This document shows, in pieces, positions 1-8,472 of a DNA stretch of 64,000 bases. The translations under genes and the position numbers were made by a program. Source of the stretch: CAWVWD01 sp965662365 (lineage in GTDB: Bacteria; Bacteroidota; Bacteroidia; Chitinophagales; Saprospiraceae); the NCBI GenBank assembly GCA_965662365.1, contig CBFIHR010000002.1, positions 51,652-115,651 on the forward strand, written 5' to 3'. The stretch's first letter is position 1, and each line of letters starts with the position of its first letter. The notes under the pieces are model-generated. The model made no database searches. It saw nothing but the letters and a program-made list of their open reading frames with translations, and was not told the DNA's origin.

Positions 1-785
1 ATCGGAACATTTCCTTCTTCGATAAAAGCACCGACATCTGACTGCGAACAAATATGGTAAATCTCTGACGCCAAACCATCAGAAATATCCATCATCGACG
101 TAGGTATTAATTCTGCTTTCGCAAAATAGTCGATCATATCGGCACGAGCTTCAGGTTTTAATAATCGCCCGACTAAGTAATCTTGCTGCTCTAAATCAGG
201 TTTGATATTGGGGTTTTCGAGGTAAATTTGTTTCTCTCGTTCCAATATTTGTAAGCCTAAATACGCTGCCCCTAAGTCGCCCGAAACACAAATGATATCA
301 CCAGCTTTGGCTTTGTTGCGATAGGCTAATTTTTCAGGCACAGCACGACCGATTGCGGTAACGCTAATGACCAGACCTTTGGTAGAAGAGGTCGTATCGC
401 CACCAATTAAATCGACGTTGTATTTTTCGCAAGCCAAATAAACTCCTTTATAAAATTCCTCTAAAGCCTCGACTGAATACCGATTTGAAATCGCCAAAGA
501 AACGGTGATTTGTCTCGGAGTCGCATTCATAGCATAAATATCGGATAGATTTATAACAACTGCTTTGTAGCCCAAATGCTTCAAAGGCGTGTACATCATA
601 TCAAAGTGAATATGTTCGACCAGCATATCGGTAGAAACTACCGTCTGAAAATTTTTACCATAATCAATCACAGCAGCATCATCGCCAATTCCTTTGATTG
701 TTGATTTTTGCGTCAAGCGATAATCTCTCGTCAAATGGTCAATTAAACCAAATTCTCCTAATTGATTTACGTCTGTTCTTTTCAT
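1..785 (-). CDS. thiL: Thiamine-monophosphate kinase (partial, C-terminus outside window)
   Basis: This ATP-dependent kinase converts thiamine monophosphate to thiamine diphosphate, the last step of cofactor synthesis, in the cytoplasm. The gene reads leftward from ATG at 785 and leaves the window at base 1, so about 261 residues are visible. The translation starts MKRTDVNQLGEFGLIDHL and carries the ThiL hallmarks in order: GIGDDAAV (metal/ATP-binding aspartates), STDMLVEHIHFD, LSDIYAMNATP, GGDTTSS, VSGDLGAAYLGL and MDISDGL. The start is fixed by the conserved LGEFGLI N-terminus. No riboswitch is visible ahead of it; the leader has only a small hairpin at 800-817 (CGGCA/TGCCG). The next gene upstream on the same strand is the MBL-fold hydrolase, 143 bases away. 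Family assignment is firm; only the C-terminal third is missing. Confidence 0.95.
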   Translation of the reverse strand, partial: MKRTDVNQLGEFGLIDHLTRDYRLTQKSTIKGIGDDAAVIDYGKNFQTVVSTDMLVEHIHFDMMYTPLKHLGYKAVVINLSDIYAMNATPRQITVSLAISNRYSVEALEEFYKGVYLACEKYNVDLIGGDTTSSTKGLVISVTAIGRAVPEKLAYRNKAKAGDIICVSGDLGAAYLGLQILEREKQIYLENPNIKPDLEQQDYLVGRLLKPEARADMIDYFAKAELIPTSMMDISDGLASEIYHICSQSDVGAFIEEGNVP

Positions 786-928
786 ATTTTATGTAGTAGC
801 GGCAGTTTTAGTTGCCGTTGATTTTTAAAAACCTGAATGCTCCCGTCCTTTTGATTTAGAGTTTATCCCGAAATTTTATAGGTCGGAATGACAGATTTTT
901 GACTTTTTCAATTGTAACAATCAATTTT

Positions 929-1564
929 CTATTGGACAAAAGGATTGTGTTTTTTCTCAAATCCAACTGTCGTCACTTCTCCGTGACCCGAATAAACCTT
1001 AGTTTCGTCGGGTAGCGTATAAAATTTAGTGCGAATACTTTCTGCTAAAGTTTCAAAACTGCCACCTGGCAAATCTGTTCTACCGATACTTTGACGGAAC
1101 AAAACATCGCCACCGATAATAAAATCATCCTTTTCAGCATAAAAAGAAATGCTGGCTGGCGAATGTCCTGGCGTGAACAGCACCTTTAATTCAGAATTTC
1201 CAAAAGGAATCGTATCACCTTCGTCCCAAAAAACAGAAATCTCGGGCGATTGTTCTAACTGTAAACCATACATTTGAGCCGCCATTTTAGAATATTCAAT
1301 CATCTGCTGCTCGTCCTTGTGTGATTCCAACTTTAAATCGTATTTTTCAGCAACGAATTTATTACCAAAAATATGGTCGATATGACAGTGCGTATTGATT
1401 AACCGAACTGGTGTCAGTTCACGAGTTTCGATAAATTCTACCAAACGACGACGTTCGTTGTCGTCATAGCACCCAGGGTCAATGATGACACATTGTTTCG
1501 TTTCGTCATATAAAACGTAAGTATTTTCCTGAAAAGGACTAAAAACAAATTTTGTTATATTCAT
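929..1564 (-). CDS. MBL-fold metallohydrolase, glyoxalase II-like
   Basis: A 211-residue metallo-beta-lactamase-fold hydrolase of the hydroxyacylglutathione hydrolase-like group. The metal-binding signature THCHIDH is at residues 58-64 (H59, H61, D63, H64). Further metal ligands are the His of TPGHSPAS, the Asp of GGDVLF and the His of SGHGE. That full set predicts a binuclear zinc or iron site and an active thioester or related hydrolase. There is no signal peptide, so it is cytoplasmic. It is shorter than classical glyoxalase II (about 250 residues) and lacks the C-terminal glutathione-binding helices, like many bacterial relatives of unknown substrate. A 7-bp hairpin (TTCCGAT/ATCGGAA, 1577-1593) sits just upstream of the start in the leader. 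The fold is certain; the substrate is not. Confidence 0.88.
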   Translation of the reverse strand: MNITKFVFSPFQENTYVLYDETKQCVIIDPGCYDDNERRRLVEFIETRELTPVRLINTHCHIDHIFGNKFVAEKYDLKLESHKDEQQMIEYSKMAAQMYGLQLEQSPEISVFWDEGDTIPFGNSELKVLFTPGHSPASISFYAEKDDFIIGGDVLFRQSIGRTDLPGGSFETLAESIRTKFYTLPDETKVYSGHGEVTTVGFEKKHNPFVQ

Positions 1565-1961
1565 GGTACTGGTTTTTTCCGATAAAATCGGAATTTTGTT
1601 ATACTCAACTTGTTACTGCGTACTGGTTGTGTTCAACAACATCAATACTTAGTTGTTATACTTCAAGTGTTTGAAATGCAAGATTTTAGTAAAACAGTTT
1701 AGTAACTTCGTAATTTAATAATTCATAAGAATTGTTAAAAAATGTTAATCCCAACTATTCCATTGTATTCCATCGTTTTTATGAAAAAATATTTCGTTGA
1801 TTAGTGATAGAATGACTTGTAAAAACCAAAAAAATCAAGCAAATTTACTGCAAAAGTAATAAAAGATTTTAGACATTAGATTGTTAGACGTTAGACAATC
1901 TATTCAAAAAAAGAAAGTCTAATATCGAACATCTAATAATCTAATGTCTTCAAGAAAAACT
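1565..1961. repeat. Divergent intergenic region with reiterated-word dyad (1871-1949)
   Basis: A spacer of about 400 bases between the leftward hydrolase and the rightward propeller/barrel gene. It must hold both promoters, but no full TTG/TAnnTTTG pair stands out. At its right end is an imperfect inverted repeat: left arm 1871-1896, right arm 1917-1949. The outermost 19 bases match at 17 of 19 positions. Each arm repeats variants of TTAGAC/GTCTAA. The right arm runs into the neighbouring gene's upstream ATG (1944), which is why I reject that start in favour of 1962. Confidence 0.7.
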
Positions 1962-4900
1962 ATGAAAAAACTAACATATCTCCTAATTTCATTTTGTTTG
2001 CCAATACTTAGCTTTGGGCAAGGTGCAGCGGTAGAATTTGGCAAAAATCGAGTGCAATATCACGACTTCGAATGGTGGCAATACGAATCCGATAATTTTA
2101 CGACTTACTGGTATAGAGGTGGTCAAAACATTGGGCAAGCAGCTGTTCAAATTGCGGAGTTAGATTATGACGAGATTCGGACAATGCTTGAATATCGTAT
2201 CAATGATAAAATTGAGTTGTTGGTTTATACCGATTTGACGGACTTAAAGCAAAGTAATGTCGGTAATGATGAAGTTTTTCTTAGTTCAAATGGTTCTACG
2301 AAAATCGTTGGTAATAAGGTATTTATTTATTTCGATGGCAATCATGTTAATTTGCGTAAGCAAATCAGACAGGGAACAGCACAAGTGTTGTTGAATAATA
2401 TGATGTTTGGGGTGAACTTGCAGGAGATTGTTCAGAATGCAGTGTTGATGAATTTGCCAGCTTGGTTCACGAATGGTTTAGTGAATTATATCGGTGATAA
2501 TGTTCCCGGGCAAAATGGTTGGAATGCAAATTTGGATAACCGTTTGAGGGATTTGATTCAATCGGGAGAGGTGAGAAGTTTTGAAGATTTGATAGCGATT
2601 GATCCGACTTTTGCCGGACATTCGTTTTGGTATTTTATTGGTGAAAATTATGGTAAATCGACGGTTTCTAATTTATTGTATTTGACTCGCATCAATCGTA
2701 GTGTTGAAAGCGGCTTTTTATATGTTTTAGGTGGAAGTTACTATGAAACAATGATAAACTGGAAACGCTTTTTTGATAATAAATATGTCGAAAATGAGTT
2801 GAGGGCTGATTTTGCGGAAGCGAATAAAATAGATTATAAAAATAAAAAAAACATTCCTATTACTCAGGTGAAAATTTCTCCTGATGGAAAACGAATCGCT
2901 TATGTCCAAAATGAAATAGGAAAATATACTGTTTTTGTGCAGGATATTGAGTCGGGTGCAAGAACGGCTATTAAAAAAGAGGGGAATAAAAATATTTTTC
3001 AAGCGACGGATTATAATTATCCGTTATTATCCTGGACAGCTGATAATCAGCGTTTGGGCGTTGTATTCGAGAAACGAGACGAGTTAAAGTTGATGATGTA
3101 TAATGTGGTGAGTAAAAAAGCGGAAGTTGATGATTTTCCGCCTCGATACGAGCGAATATTGAGTTTTGATTTTTACGATAGCCGTCAAGTGGTTTTTTCG
3201 GCATTAGAAAAAGGTTATTCGGACATATATATTTATGATATTAAAACGAAGGGAGCAAAGCAGATTACAAATGATTTTTACGATGATTTAGAACCTGCTT
3301 TTGTGAAAATTGGCGGTCGGAAAGGTATTGTATTTTCATCAAATCGTACGGATTCGTTATTGGTATCGCAGAGAATTGACACGATTTTACCGATTTTAAA
3401 CTTCGATATTTGGTATTATGACCTGGAAACTAAAGGCTTGAAAGAGTTGGTACAAATCACAAATACGCCTTTGGCAAATGAGTATCAACCGATTGCGATT
3501 GATGAGCGTTATTTTGGGTTTTTATCAGATCAAAGCGGCATCACGAATCGTTATATTGGGTATATTGATACGGTGTTTGCGTATGATGAGCGAGTTTATT
3601 TACTAAAAGGTGCAGCTGAAGAAATCGTTTTACATGTAGATTCTACGTTAGGCGTTGCCGCCGAAAATATTGATACGACCTTTGTGCGTTCGATTTATAA
3701 ACCAAAGGGTTTTACGTATGCTAATTCAAATTATAATCGTTCTGTTTTAGGGCAACATACCGCACCGAGAGTCGGTAAAGTAATACAATTGGTACAAAAA
3801 GATAATGCGTATTCTTTTTATATTGATGAACTTATGGTGGATAAAAAAGTCAGAACGATACCGACTGAATTTATGCAGCGTCAAGAAAGATTATATCAAG
3901 AAAGTATTCAGAAAGAAGTAGAAGCCGAAAGGGTAGAAGAGGAGATAAAGGAAAAATTAAACCCGGAAACGGTGAATCCTTTTTTCCAAAGTGAGTTTGA
4001 AGAAGCGAATAACAAGGATAAAGAGAAGGCGACTAAAACAGATAGCGTCCCGCCTGTAAAGGTCGAGCCGACTCCAAAACCAAAAGAAGATACTGGAAAA
4101 ATTGATATTGATAATTATTTTTTCCAAAGTGAGTTTGAAAATGTAGAAGCAGAACAAGCCGTAGAAGTTGTTGTCGATACAGATGGCGGTGAAACAATTG
4201 TAAAACCTAAGGTTACGGTTGTGCCAACTAAAATAGAAAAACCTTCAGTTCATGAATTTAGACGTTCTCGAATTACGCCTTATCAATTGAAGTTTAGTTC
4301 TAATTTCGTTTCGACGACGTTAGATAATAGCTTATTATTTGATGGACGTATTCCGTTTACAAGCGAAAATCAATTTTATACTTATCCGACAGTAGGGATT
4401 TTATTGATGGGCAATATTGATGATTTATTTGAAGATTATCGTATTCAAGCAGGAGTTCGTATTCCGACGACTTTCAATGGTGCGGAATATTTTGTGACGG
4501 TTTCTGATTTGAGTAAACGACTGGATAAGCGGTATTCATTTTATCGTCGTTCTATTCGTGATAATGAGCCAATGATTTTAACTGGGCGTTTAGGGCCAAC
4601 TCAATCTGCTGGAACATATATTTATGATGATGCAATTGTTCAAACGGCATCAAATTTAGTGGAGGCACAGTTCAAATATCCGTTAGATATTTTCACGAGT
4701 ATTCGAGGTACGGCGACTTTTCGTACGGATAGTCGTAATTTTCTGGCTAATAACTTTTTGACACTTGACCAAACTCCGTTGCAAGAACAACGGATTGGAG
4801 CGAAAGCGGAATATGTTTTTGATAATACTTTTGATGTCAAAATGAATATTAAAAATGGTACACGTTATAAAATATACAGCGAAGTACAAAAGCGTTTTTC

Positions 4901-5573
4901 GGTTAGTTTGGATAATGAAGAGGGTTTGGTCACGGATTTTCAAGATGGCTGGTTAGGAATTGTTGGAGTTGATGCGAGACATTATCAGCGTTTAGATAAA
5001 CACTCGATTTTAGCTTTTAGGTTTTCTGGAGCGACCTCGTTTGGAGATGAAAAAATCTTGTATTATTTAGGTGGAACGGATAATTTGTTAGTACCTACGG
5101 AACTTAGTGGGAGAAGATTTGAAACAGATATTCCTGTTGACCCGACAGTTGGTTACGCTTATCAAGCTTTAGCAACAAACCTGAGAGGTTTTGGAAGTAA
5201 TATTCGTAACGGAAATTCTTTTGCAGTGGCTAATACCGAGTTGCGAGTTCCTCTATTTAGTTATTTTTCTAATCGTCCAATGAAGTCATCGTTTGTTCGT
5301 AACTTTCAAGTAGTTGGCTTTTTTGATATAGGAACAGCATGGGTCGGTTTGTCGCCGTTTAATGACGAAAATCCTTTGAATACCGTAGTTATCGACAGAG
5401 GTAGTTATACTATAAAGGTGAATTACTTTCGTAATCCGATTGTATCAGGTTATGGCGTTGGTTTCCGTACGACGGTATTTGGTTACTTTGTACGATTGGA
5501 TTTTGCGAGAGGTATTGAGACCGGAATTGTTCAAGATAGAAGAGTTTATTTATCATTAGGTACAGATTTTTAG
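1962..5573 (+). CDS. Secreted TolB-like propeller protein with Omp85-type C-terminal beta-barrel
   Basis: A protein of about 1203 residues. I place the start at ATG 1962 because MKKLTYLLISFCLPILSFGQ is a typical signal peptide and the upstream ATG (1944) lies inside an intergenic repeat. Regions in order: an N-terminal part resembling a gluzincin (peptidase MA-like) domain, where the expected HExxH helix is replaced (RQGTAQVLLNN) but the downstream LPAWFTNGLVNYIG helix remains; a WD40/PD40 propeller of TolB type from about residue 290 (ITQVKISPDGKRIAYV); a charged linker at about 640-770 with two copies of FFQSEFE; and a C-terminal barrel resembling BamA/Omp85 (YYLGGTDNL, LRGF, a strand-rich tail ending in LSLGTDF). 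It is probably an outer-membrane protein with a large periplasmic part. Its specific role is unknown; related Bacteroidota proteins are usually just called TolB-like translocation proteins. Confidence 0.75.
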   Translation: MKKLTYLLISFCLPILSFGQGAAVEFGKNRVQYHDFEWWQYESDNFTTYWYRGGQNIGQAAVQIAELDYDEIRTMLEYRINDKIELLVYTDLTDLKQSNVGNDEVFLSSNGSTKIVGNKVFIYFDGNHVNLRKQIRQGTAQVLLNNMMFGVNLQEIVQNAVLMNLPAWFTNGLVNYIGDNVPGQNGWNANLDNRLRDLIQSGEVRSFEDLIAIDPTFAGHSFWYFIGENYGKSTVSNLLYLTRINRSVESGFLYVLGGSYYETMINWKRFFDNKYVENELRADFAEANKIDYKNKKNIPITQVKISPDGKRIAYVQNEIGKYTVFVQDIESGARTAIKKEGNKNIFQATDYNYPLLSWTADNQRLGVVFEKRDELKLMMYNVVSKKAEVDDFPPRYERILSFDFYDSRQVVFSALEKGYSDIYIYDIKTKGAKQITNDFYDDLEPAFVKIGGRKGIVFSSNRTDSLLVSQRIDTILPILNFDIWYYDLETKGLKELVQITNTPLANEYQPIAIDERYFGFLSDQSGITNRYIGYIDTVFAYDERVYLLKGAAEEIVLHVDSTLGVAAENIDTTFVRSIYKPKGFTYANSNYNRSVLGQHTAPRVGKVIQLVQKDNAYSFYIDELMVDKKVRTIPTEFMQRQERLYQESIQKEVEAERVEEEIKEKLNPETVNPFFQSEFEEANNKDKEKATKTDSVPPVKVEPTPKPKEDTGKIDIDNYFFQSEFENVEAEQAVEVVVDTDGGETIVKPKVTVVPTKIEKPSVHEFRRSRITPYQLKFSSNFVSTTLDNSLLFDGRIPFTSENQFYTYPTVGILLMGNIDDLFEDYRIQAGVRIPTTFNGAEYFVTVSDLSKRLDKRYSFYRRSIRDNEPMILTGRLGPTQSAGTYIYDDAIVQTASNLVEAQFKYPLDIFTSIRGTATFRTDSRNFLANNFLTLDQTPLQEQRIGAKAEYVFDNTFDVKMNIKNGTRYKIYSEVQKRFSVSLDNEEGLVTDFQDGWLGIVGVDARHYQRLDKHSILAFRFSGATSFGDEKILYYLGGTDNLLVPTELSGRRFETDIPVDPTVGYAYQALATNLRGFGSNIRNGNSFAVANTELRVPLFSYFSNRPMKSSFVRNFQVVGFFDIGTAWVGLSPFNDENPLNTVVIDRGSYTIKVNYFRNPIVSGYGVGFRTTVFGYFVRLDFARGIETGIVQDRRVYLSLGTDF

Positions 5574-5624
5574 AATAAATTATCAGAGAAAATTATTGTA
5601 TATTTTTAATCAGTATTTCAAATT

Positions 5625-5680
5625 GGCTTGATCGATTTTTCATGGCGAAATGCCTAAAATCAATCAAGCCTTATTTTTTT
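5625..5680 (+). terminator. Rho-independent terminator after propeller/barrel gene
   Basis: GGCTTGAT (5625-5632) pairs with ATCAAGCC (5663-5670). The inner CGATTTT/AAAATC extends the stem, and a run of T follows to 5680. It lies 50 bases past the stop codon of the preceding gene. Confidence 0.8.
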
Positions 5681-6041
5681 GACAAACCTTGGGGATCGTT
5701 TTTTTAATAATGAAAAGAAACAGAATATTTTAATGACAAATATTATTTAATAAATAAGGTGTTGTACGAAATAAAATTTTAAGTAAAATAACTCGGTACA
5801 TTTGCCATAGGTGGAAAAAACCACAGTATATTTTGTGATAGAACGGTATTTTAAGACAAATTCTTCGGAATAAAGTGATGAAAAATAAGAATCAAGTCTC
5901 CAGAAAAATTGTACTTTTGTGGCTAAATTATTTGCGATAGGTATGATATTTCTTAATAAATAAGAAACGATTTGTTCGAAAATAGGATTTCGAATGTCAA
6001 ACCTATTGATATTATGCTAAATATTTGAATAAAAAACTTAG
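5681..6041 (+). promoter_or_regulatory. Upstream region of alkaline phosphatase, candidate -7 box
   Basis: About 360 AT-rich bases without coding signal. TACTTTTG at 5912-5919 matches the Bacteroidota -7 consensus TAnnTTTG and lies 123 bases before the phosphatase start. No TTG is found at the right distance upstream, so the promoter call is weak. TACATTTG near 5797 is a second, also isolated, match. I see no recognisable Pho box. Confidence 0.3.
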
Positions 6042-7136
6042 ATGAGATACTTTTTTTCAATCATTATATTATTACTTTTTAGCACTTGTACGAAGCAACA
6101 AGTCGATAGCGTAAAAGCGTCAAATAAAGTACCAGAAGTCAAAAATATTATCTTATTAATTGGTGACGGAATGGGCGTAACGCAGATTACCGCAGGTATG
6201 TACATGAACGGTAATACCTTGAATTTAGAACGTTGCAAAGTTGTGGGTTTACACAAATCGACAGCCTCAAACAACCTGGTTACGGATTCTGCTGCCGGAG
6301 CAACTGCTTTTGCTTGCGGTAAAAAAACTTACAACGGGGCAATTGGCGTCGGGCCAGACAAACAGCCGATAAAAACTATATTAGAATATGCCGAAGAAAA
6401 AGGGTTGGCTACCGGCTTAGTCGCGACTTCGACCATCACACACGCAACGCCTGCCTCATTTATCGCTCACGTCGAACAGCGTAAAATGATGGAAGCAATT
6501 GCTGCTGATTTTATGAAAACAGAAGTTGATTTATTCATTGGTGGTGGAAAAAAATATTTTGATAATCGTGATGATAATCGAAACTTATCTAATGAATTGA
6601 GAGAAAAAGGCTATTTTATTAGTGACTTTGTAACAGATGATTTGACCACTTTAGAATTGCCAAAAGATAAAAATGTTGGTTATTTTACTGCAAATGATAA
6701 TCCGTTGCCAGCTTATCAAGGTCGTGATTATATCGGCGTTGCTACAGAAAAAGCCATCAATTATTTAGATCAAAAAAACGATAACGGTTTCTTTTTAATG
6801 GTCGAAGGGAGCCAAATAGATTGGGGAGGACACGCTAACAACTCGGATTATATTATTTCCGAGGTTATTGACTTTGATAAGGCGGTGAAGGCAGCTTTAG
6901 ATTTTGCGGAGAAGGATGGTAACACTTTAGTTGTCATCACTGCTGATCATGAAACTGGCGGCTATGCGATTAATAAAGGAAGTACAATGGATTCGTTGGT
7001 TACTGCATTCACGACGGATTATCACACCGCAGATTTAATCCCCGTATTTGCCTTCGGGCCAAAAGCAGCTGATTTCGGAGGTATTTATGAAAATACTGCT
7101 ATTTTTGATAAAATGATGAAGGCACTATTTCATTAG
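6042..7136 (+). CDS. Alkaline phosphatase (PhoA family), exported
   Basis: A 364-residue alkaline phosphatase that releases phosphate from monoesters outside the cytoplasm. The N-terminus MRYFFSIIILLLFSTCTKQ is a signal sequence with Cys16 in a lenient lipobox (FSTC), so it may be a lipoprotein. Active-site motifs are in order: LIGDGMG (metal-binding D42), TDSAAGATAFACG with nucleophile S83 after D82, HATPASFIAHV, EGSQIDWGGHAN (metal-binding D/H) and TADHETGG (metal-binding D/H). All expected catalytic and metal ligands are visible, and the length is normal for compact bacterial PhoA. It is followed after 65 bases by the DUF4293 gene on the same strand, which probably has its own start signal in a spacer of TCTAA-rich repeats. 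I see no phosphate-sensing genes nearby. Confidence 0.93.
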   Translation: MRYFFSIIILLLFSTCTKQQVDSVKASNKVPEVKNIILLIGDGMGVTQITAGMYMNGNTLNLERCKVVGLHKSTASNNLVTDSAAGATAFACGKKTYNGAIGVGPDKQPIKTILEYAEEKGLATGLVATSTITHATPASFIAHVEQRKMMEAIAADFMKTEVDLFIGGGKKYFDNRDDNRNLSNELREKGYFISDFVTDDLTTLELPKDKNVGYFTANDNPLPAYQGRDYIGVATEKAINYLDQKNDNGFFLMVEGSQIDWGGHANNSDYIISEVIDFDKAVKAALDFAEKDGNTLVVITADHETGGYAINKGSTMDSLVTAFTTDYHTADLIPVFAFGPKAADFGGIYENTAIFDKMMKALFH

Positions 7137-7201
7137 CCAGTATTTAGTGAACCGTTTTTAATAAAAAATATCTAACGTCAAAAAATCTAATATCTAAAAA
7201 A

Positions 7202-7645
7202 ATGATACAAAGAATACAATCAATTTATTTGTTAGTCGCCTCAGCGTGTAGTTTTGCATTATTTGGTTTTCCCTTTGCATCGGTTGATAAAAAAGTCGCC
7301 GACTCAGCTCTATTTAGCAATGATACTGTTTATAATCTCAGCGATAATACCGCTTTATTAGCGATTTACGTTTTAACTGGAGTCGTTGCTTTTGCAGCCA
7401 TATTTTTATTCAGTAATCGCAATCGTCAAAAAACTGTTGCTGGGGTTGCCGCTGCTTTTAACCTTATCGGAATTGCTTTTGCTGTGATTGTGTTGATGCA
7501 AGATTCAGTAATGGATTCGGCAGCTGTACCAAATTATGGTATCGGTCTTTATACGCCTATTCTTGGGTTAATTTTGATTTTGTTAGCAGTGCGTGCGATT
7601 GCGAAAGATGAGAAGATGGTGCGTAGTATGGATAGGTTGAGGTAG
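7202..7645 (+). CDS. DUF4293 family integral membrane protein
   Basis: A 147-residue protein with four predicted membrane helices and the N-terminal signature MIQRIQSIYLLVA of DUF4293, a family almost restricted to Bacteroidota and of unknown function. The helices are at about residues 5-25, 50-70, 80-100 and 115-132, with a short basic tail. It could be cotranscribed with the phosphatase, but the 65-base gap carries TCTAA-type words like those before other genes here. Family assignment is good; no role can be given. Confidence 0.85.
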   Translation: MIQRIQSIYLLVASACSFALFGFPFASVDKKVADSALFSNDTVYNLSDNTALLAIYVLTGVVAFAAIFLFSNRNRQKTVAGVAAAFNLIGIAFAVIVLMQDSVMDSAAVPNYGIGLYTPILGLILILLAVRAIAKDEKMVRSMDRLR

Positions 7646-7750
7646 AGGTTGGCGACTGTGGCACAAAAGTCCAAAGTATATATTAAAAAACATCGTTCAA
7701 AAAATAGAACCACAAAAAATCCTGAAATATTCAGATAAAAGATCTTTACA

Positions 7751-7781
7751 AAAAAAGCGAATGATTTTCATTCGCTTTTTT
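7751..7781. terminator. Bidirectional terminator between convergent genes
   Basis: A perfect 14-bp stem: AAAAAAGCGAATGA (7751-7764) and its complement (7768-7781) around a 3-base loop. A-run and T-run flanks suit termination in both directions, between the DUF4293 gene and the leftward dehydrogenase small subunit. Confidence 0.9.
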
Positions 7782-7806
7782 GTTTGTGTCACTAAAAAAC
7801 CGCTGG

Positions 7807-8400
7807 CTAAACCCATTCATTCGCCCAAGTTCGACCTTCACCAGCGTCTGTCATCGGTACACAGCCTTGAAAAGGACCAGGAACAGCCACATGCTGTAAG
7901 ACCTGCGTACAACCAGCTTCGGTCATAAAGAAAGTACTCAAGACACTATTTTTCGCATTAAACCAGAAAATTTCTTGCGAATTTGTGCCGCTTTCTCTTG
8001 CCTTGTAGGCAGCCTCTTCGACTGTCGTCAAATAATTGTCCCGTTCTTCGTCCGTCATTTTAGTAAATGACTTACCATTTGCGGTGTTACAATCGGCTTC
8101 GAAAGCATCGACTTGAGCTGCAAAATTTTTAGCATCCTCCTTAGAATAATAATTGGCTATAATTTCATCAATAAGATTCGCTACTTTGGCATCTTTCGCA
8201 CCAGGAGTATCTGTCTTAGGCATGATGCGTTCTGCCAATTCATTAAAAACATCAAATTGTTGTGGAGTGAAAAACTGTAATCCTTCGCTAACTGAACTCG
8301 CTTCAGTTTCGCAACTTTGCAAAAATGCTGTTGCAAAAGGAGCAGAAATCGCTGCACCAGTTAAGAGTGCAACTCGTCGTAAAGCATCTCTTCTATCCAT
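7807..8400 (-). CDS. Gluconate 2-dehydrogenase subunit 3 family protein (Tat-exported small subunit)
   Basis: A 197-residue small subunit of a membrane or periplasmic FAD dehydrogenase. The N-terminus MDRRDALRRVALLTGAAIS holds a twin-arginine-type signal, followed by a lipobox-like FLQSC, so it is probably a Tat-exported lipoprotein. The mature part (FFTPQQFDVFNELAERIMP, then TPGAKDAKVANLID) is the classic gluconate_2-dh3 pattern. It lies 72 bases downstream of the GMC oxidoreductase on the same strand. In FAD-dependent sugar dehydrogenases the signal-less catalytic subunit is exported with a small subunit of this kind. No cytochrome subunit is adjacent; the nearest c-type cytochrome gene is at 21195. 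Substrate unknown. Confidence 0.9.
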   Translation of the reverse strand: MDRRDALRRVALLTGAAISAPFATAFLQSCETEASSVSEGLQFFTPQQFDVFNELAERIMPKTDTPGAKDAKVANLIDEIIANYYSKEDAKNFAAQVDAFEADCNTANGKSFTKMTDEERDNYLTTVEEAAYKARESGTNSQEIFWFNAKNSVLSTFFMTEAGCTQVLQHVAVPGPFQGCVPMTDAGEGRTWANEWV

Positions 8401-8415
8401 TTTTATATAAGTATG

Positions 8416-8470
8416 AAGTGTAAGGTGTAAAGTGTGAAGTGCGACACCTCACATTTTACACCTCACACTT
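8416..8470 (-). repeat. Long intergenic hairpin, 26-bp arms, reiterated AAGTGT word
   Basis: Arms 8416-8441 and 8445-8470 are reverse complements with 3 mismatches in 26 and a 3-base loop. On the transcribed (minus) strand two of those mismatches become G-U pairs. Each arm repeats variants of AAGTGTGA. It lies between the GMC gene and the small-subunit gene of one operon, so it will form in the mRNA, where it could act as a processing or stability element. There is no T-run, so it is not a standard terminator. Confidence 0.85.
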
Positions 8471-8472
8471 AA

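Noticed and set aside
786..928. TPP riboswitch upstream of thiL.
   Set aside because: The CTGAGA and ACCTGA core elements of the thi-box are absent; only a small CGGCA/TGCCG hairpin is present.
1944..1961. Start of the propeller/barrel gene at ATG 1944.
   Set aside because: That ATG lies in the intergenic dyad and would put six extra residues before a clean signal peptide starting at 1962.
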